A stretch of DNA of 16,858 nucleotides from Microcaldota archaeon (lineage in GTDB: Archaea; Micrarchaeota; Micrarchaeia; Anstonellales; Anstonellaceae): NCBI GenBank assembly GCA_026396355.1, contig JAPLWY010000107.1, positions 1-16,858 on the forward strand, in the 5' to 3' direction. Each line of letters begins with the position of its first letter. Position 1 is the first letter of the stretch. Below, in pieces: positions 13,738-16,858 of the stretch. The notes beneath the pieces were generated by a model. That model saw nothing but the letters and a program-made list of their open reading frames with translations. It made no database searches and had not been told where the DNA came from. Made by a program: the position numbers and the translations under genes.

Positions 13738-14241
13738 ATGCGCATTCTTCCTGAAGAACTGAGGCCTTTGCTGCGTGAGCCTTTTGGAAGAGTGGTTAAA
13801 GGAACAGCGCTTTCCCTGGAATACAAAAAAGCGGAAAAGCCTCTCGTTGTCGTGGGAGACCAGTGCTTCCTGGATGCGCTGGATGATGGCTTTCCCCCCG
13901 ATATTGCGATATTCGACTTCAAGATAAAAAGAGTGGAGATAGGCATTGAGATGAAAAAGAGATTCGCCCCCCATGCCTCCACTGCCTATGTGGTGCGCTC
14001 TCCGCCAGGCGTGATAAGCGACGAGCTGGAAGAGGCGGTGACGCGCGTGCTTGCTGAGGGGAAGGGCGCTGTTTTCGTGGCAGGGGAAGATGACTTGTCC
14101 TCCCTTCTTGTGATGGCGGAGTCAAAAGTGGGCACTTTGATTTACGGGCAGCCAGACGAGGGCGCGGTTGTTGTGGAGCTGGGCGAGAAAAAAGTCGTCG
14201 AGCGCGCAAAAGACTTGCTGGCAAGGATGGAGCCAGGTTAG
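13738..14241 (+). CDS. GTP-dependent dephospho-CoA kinase (DUF359 family)
   Basis: A 167-residue enzyme of the archaeal family founded by Thermococcus TK1697. It phosphorylates dephospho-CoA with GTP in the last step of CoA synthesis and is unrelated to bacterial CoaE. The motifs in order are VGD (39-41), PPDIAIFDFKIKR (53-65), SPPGVIS (88-94), GEDDLSSL (116-123) and YGQPDEG (136-142). The residue after VGDQ is Cys where a small hydroxyl residue is common. The ATG at 13738 is chosen because AAGGTGA, which overlaps the rpiA stop, lies at ideal spacing. The GTG at 13729 would overlap rpiA. Its stop overlaps by 4 nt the stop of the convergent gene. Confidence 0.9.
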   Translation: MRILPEELRPLLREPFGRVVKGTALSLEYKKAEKPLVVVGDQCFLDALDDGFPPDIAIFDFKIKRVEIGIEMKKRFAPHASTAYVVRSPPGVISDELEEAVTRVLAEGKGAVFVAGEDDLSSLLVMAESKVGTLIYGQPDEGAVVVELGEKKVVERAKDLLARMEPG

Positions 14242-15119
14242 CTTCTGCCCGTGATGACTGCGATTCGCTGCAGGATGCTTTTCCCAGGCAAGCCCTCCAG
14301 CATGCTTTCCGCAAGCTTCTCCATTGACTGGAAGGCTTGCTCGAGCAAATTGCCCAATATTGCATAAGGGGATGCGCGCTTGGCGTTTGCAGCCATATTT
14401 GCCATGGCACCGCTGATAAGTTCGGCTTCGAACTTGAGGAAAACGTCCCCCTTCACAGGCTTGAAAAACTTCTCATAGAATCCTGCGCCCGCAACCGCAT
14501 TCATGTTGCATGCCCATACCCTCAGGGAATATTCGCAGCGGCCTGAGAGAATTTTTGCATGGGCGAAAGGCGAATCCGGGAGAAGCGTCAGTATTGAAGC
14601 GTGGAATGGCTCCAAGCCAAAAAAGTTCTCAGCCAGCCTTTTCGATTCAACGGACGGGCGCACTATCCCCCCAAACATGTTCCCAAGCTTCACCCCGGGA
14701 ATCCTTACAATTAAGGCAGGAATGTATTTCGAGCAGGAAACTTCCTTGAGCGGGGGATTTCCCGTGGTCGGCTTAATCGAGTCAAACAGCAGTATTGAGC
14801 CTGCCTCATTGCCTTTTGCCGGAACCACGCCGGTCCACTCGTTCGCGCCCTTTTTATATGACTTGAGAAAAAGCGCCTCGTCCAATTTGTCGGTGGAGGG
14901 AGCGCCCCATGCGCCTACCACATGGCAACATTGGAGAGAGTGGCTATCAGCCATTATTCTTGAAAAAAAAGTGTGACGCCTGCCTGGCTGCAGGGAATCG
15001 CGGATATTGTGCTTCACGGAGTCTATGAACGCAGAGGCGAGGGGCTGGCGCGACTGCACAGACTCGATATTGTTCTTCACTGCCCGCACAAGAATATTTT
15101 TTGGATTGAGTATTGACAT
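14238..15119 (-). CDS. Hypothetical soluble protein
   Basis: A 293-residue protein without a signal peptide or membrane helix. A basic N-terminal helical region (about 1-50) precedes a mixed alpha/beta core, which has a Cys-Cys-His (63-65) and several further cysteines. A helical C-terminus follows (about 240-290). I do not recognise a family. The ATG at 15119 is preceded by GGTT at 10 nt and the TATA box TTTATATAGT (15151-15160). It converges on the dephospho-CoA kinase gene with stop codons overlapping by 4 nt, so antisense effects between the two transcripts are possible. Confidence 0.75.
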   Translation of the reverse strand: MSILNPKNILVRAVKNNIESVQSRQPLASAFIDSVKHNIRDSLQPGRRHTFFSRIMADSHSLQCCHVVGAWGAPSTDKLDEALFLKSYKKGANEWTGVVPAKGNEAGSILLFDSIKPTTGNPPLKEVSCSKYIPALIVRIPGVKLGNMFGGIVRPSVESKRLAENFFGLEPFHASILTLLPDSPFAHAKILSGRCEYSLRVWACNMNAVAGAGFYEKFFKPVKGDVFLKFEAELISGAMANMAANAKRASPYAILGNLLEQAFQSMEKLAESMLEGLPGKSILQRIAVITGRS

Positions 15120-15150
15120 AAGTATAACCGGGCTAAATCCCTATGTAAAC

Positions 15151-15160
15151 ACTATATAAA
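15151..15160 (-). promoter_or_regulatory. TATA box for the 293-residue hypothetical gene
   Basis: On the minus strand TTTATATAGT lies 32-41 nt before the ATG at 15119, again giving a leader of about 10 nt. The spacer from 15161 to 15245 shows nothing else recognisable. Confidence 0.55.
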
Positions 15161-15245
15161 ACATATGGTTTGCGGGTGCGCACAAGGCTTGCAGGGGTTG
15201 CGCAAGAGAAGGGAGGGCACTTTGCGCCTGATGAAGAAGGCTGCG

Positions 15246-16858
15246 CTAATATACCGTGGTGGAGGGCAAAAACTTTTTCCTTGCCTCCTCAACTATCAGG
15301 AGAATGGAGGTTGCCACCAGTATGAGCCCGAAATCCCACTCTGAAAGCGGCACGGTCCTGAAGACAGGCTGAAGAGAGGGGTTGAAGATTATCACCAATT
15401 GTATTGCAACTGACGCAACAAGGGCAAGGAGCAGCCAGGGATTGGCAAACAGCCTGGCAAATGCCGAGCGGCGGGCAAAGCGGCAGTTGAGAGCGTTTGC
15501 GAGCTGCATGAAAACAAAGAGCGTGAACACTGCTGTGCCTGCCTTTTCAGGCGCCACTGCGCAGTAGTGGGCAAAAACGGCAAGCGAGAGGGCTGCCATC
15601 AGGAGGCCGGTGAATATTATTGCAGCCGAGAAATTGCGCGAAAGGAGCGGGGTTTTCGGGTTGCGGGGAGGCTGGTCCATTTCATCGTGCGAGGGAGGCT
15701 CCACGCCAAGCGCGAGTGCGGGCGGGCCGTCCACTATTATGTTTATCCACAAAAGCTGCAGGGGCAGGAGAGGAAGGGGGAATGAGAGCATGGGGGCAGT
15801 GAACATGAGGGACAGCGCTGCGACATTGGTGGAAATCTGGTAGCGCACAAACGCCTTTATGTTGCTGAATATCGCCCTGCCATAGCGGACCGCATGCACG
15901 ATGGACGTGAAATTGTCGTCGGTCAGCACAATGTCCGCCACTCCTTTTGAGACATCGTTGCCTGAAAGCCCCATGGCAACTCCGATGTTCGCCTTCTTCA
16001 GCGCCGGGGCGTCATTCACCCCGTCCCCTGTGACTGCCACCACCTCGCCCATGCGCATGAGCGCGCTGGTTATCCTGTATTTCTGCTCAGGGGTCGTGCG
16101 CGCGAATATGCAGACGTTGGGAAGTATTCTTTCAAGCTCGGAATCATCCATTTCCTCAATTTCCGAGCCTTCAATCGCAATCTGCCCATGCTCCAGCAAT
16201 CCCACGCGCGCGGCTATCGCTTTTGCGGTTGGAAGCGAGTCGCCTGTGACCATCATCACCCTTATTCCGGCCGTCTTGCAAAGCGCGATTGCGGATGCCA
16301 CCTCCTTTCTTGGAGGGTCGTCCATTCCGACAAAGCCCACAAACACCAAATCGCGCTCGGTGTTTTGCGGGGAATACGAGTTTTGCTTCTTTACCGGGCG
16401 GTATGCCAACGCAAGCACGCGCATGCCCTCGGCGCCCATGCCCCTTGCCTTGTTCAGGAATTCGCTGCGCTCTGCCGCATCAAGCTGGGATTCGCCTTTT
16501 TCAGACAGGCACTTTGAGCATTTTGGCAGCAATCTTTCAGGCGCGCCTTTTACAAACGCCATTCGTCCTTTCCCGTAAAAGCGGATGGCGCTCATCATCT
16601 TTCGCGCCGAGTCAAAAGGTATTTCTGCTATTGACTTGTTCTTGTGGCGCAGTTTTCCAAATTCAGAATAGCAGGAGGAAACGGATTGCAGCAGGGCTAT
16701 TTCAGTCGGGTCGCCAGACATTGACTTTTGCCCGTTGGACTCGACTTCCATTGCATTGTTGCAAAGCACCGAGATTTCAAGCGCGCGGCAAAGCACGGGA
16801 TCGCGCCTGACCATGCTTTCCTCCAGCGTGCCGTTTTCCAGGCTGTAGGTGCGGTGCG
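15246..16858 (-). CDS. P2A-type cation ATPase (PMR1/SPCA-like), C-terminal part
   Basis: The N-terminus lies beyond the right edge; about 536 residues are visible. Numbered from the Met codon at 16814, the motifs are GDPTEIAL (34-41, nucleotide domain), FVKGAPERL (87-95), VTGDS (189-193) and TGDGVNDAP (262-270, hinge). Membrane helices M5-M10 follow. M5 has STNVAALSL and M6 has WINIIVDGPPALALG (356-370). These match PMR1/SPCA Ca2+/Mn2+ pumps: Asn and Asp of ion site II are present, while the SERCA M5 Glu of site I is Ala. The enzyme would export Ca2+ or Mn2+ using ATP. The phosphorylated DKTGT segment is outside the window. The last residues are STTVY. Confidence 0.93.
   Translation of the reverse strand, partial: HRTYSLENGTLEESMVRRDPVLCRALEISVLCNNAMEVESNGQKSMSGDPTEIALLQSVSSCYSEFGKLRHKNKSIAEIPFDSARKMMSAIRFYGKGRMAFVKGAPERLLPKCSKCLSEKGESQLDAAERSEFLNKARGMGAEGMRVLALAYRPVKKQNSYSPQNTERDLVFVGFVGMDDPPRKEVASAIALCKTAGIRVMMVTGDSLPTAKAIAARVGLLEHGQIAIEGSEIEEMDDSELERILPNVCIFARTTPEQKYRITSALMRMGEVVAVTGDGVNDAPALKKANIGVAMGLSGNDVSKGVADIVLTDDNFTSIVHAVRYGRAIFSNIKAFVRYQISTNVAALSLMFTAPMLSFPLPLLPLQLLWINIIVDGPPALALGVEPPSHDEMDQPPRNPKTPLLSRNFSAAIIFTGLLMAALSLAVFAHYCAVAPEKAGTAVFTLFVFMQLANALNCRFARRSAFARLFANPWLLLALVASVAIQLVIIFNPSLQPVFRTVPLSEWDFGLILVATSILLIVEEARKKFLPSTTVY

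Noticed and set aside
13399..13974. Minus-strand 191-residue frame across rpiA and the kinase gene
   Set aside because: It lies opposite two clearly identified enzymes and has no recognisable motif.

Overview
The window reads as a piece of an archaeal chromosome, most likely from a DPANN-type lineage (Micrarchaeota or Diapherotrites-like; lineage is inference). Pointers are an archaeal Sm-like protein, an archaeal-type RNase P RNA, two tRNA genes interrupted at archaeal intron sites, a GTP-dependent dephospho-CoA kinase (DUF359), TATA-box promoters 25-30 nt upstream of short-leader or leaderless genes, and a cluster of glycosylation-site-rich surface proteins. Start sites fall into two classes. 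One has GGTG or GGTT 9-11 nt before the start codon (540, 645, 916, 2755, 4328, 5202, 7625, 11257, 12115, 13738, 15119). The other is leaderless, with a TATA box about 25 nt upstream (2839, 6443, 11504).

Layout: 1-540 (-) is the N-terminal part of a ThyX-like protein, divergent from an LSm gene (645-890) and a small membrane protein (916-1101). A repeated hairpin array (1125-1253) abuts tRNA-Ala(GGC), which carries a 36-nt insertion in its T-loop. A lipoprotein (-) diverges from a two-helix membrane protein (2839-3036). The RNase P RNA (3070-3325) follows, then tRNA-Met(CAT) at 3370-3703, which holds two introns: a canonical anticodon-loop intron and a 140-nt intron in the T-loop. A family of four 22-nt hairpins of identical design (3570-3754) lies inside and just after this tRNA. 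Two orphan genes of unknown function (3744-4328 and 4558-5202, both -) come next.

5361-11257 (-) is a cell-surface block of three exported proteins: two with C-terminal membrane anchors, and a 1193-residue Ig-like repeat protein with an internal A-B-C-A'-B' duplication. 11504-12035 (+) is an XRE/CBS-domain regulator whose helix-turn-helix is broken by a frameshift. After an unknown protein (12115-12987), rpiA and the dephospho-CoA kinase gene form a tight two-gene operon. It converges on another unknown gene (14238-15119), and the window ends in a PMR1/SPCA-like P-type ATPase (15246 to the right edge, -).

The most unusual part is the RNA region. Two different tRNAs are both interrupted at the same T-loop position, one beside the RNase P RNA gene and one preceded by a hairpin array. 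This implies a tRNA splicing endonuclease with relaxed specificity. The four-hairpin family, with its conserved architecture and paired base changes, is the best candidate here for an undescribed element.
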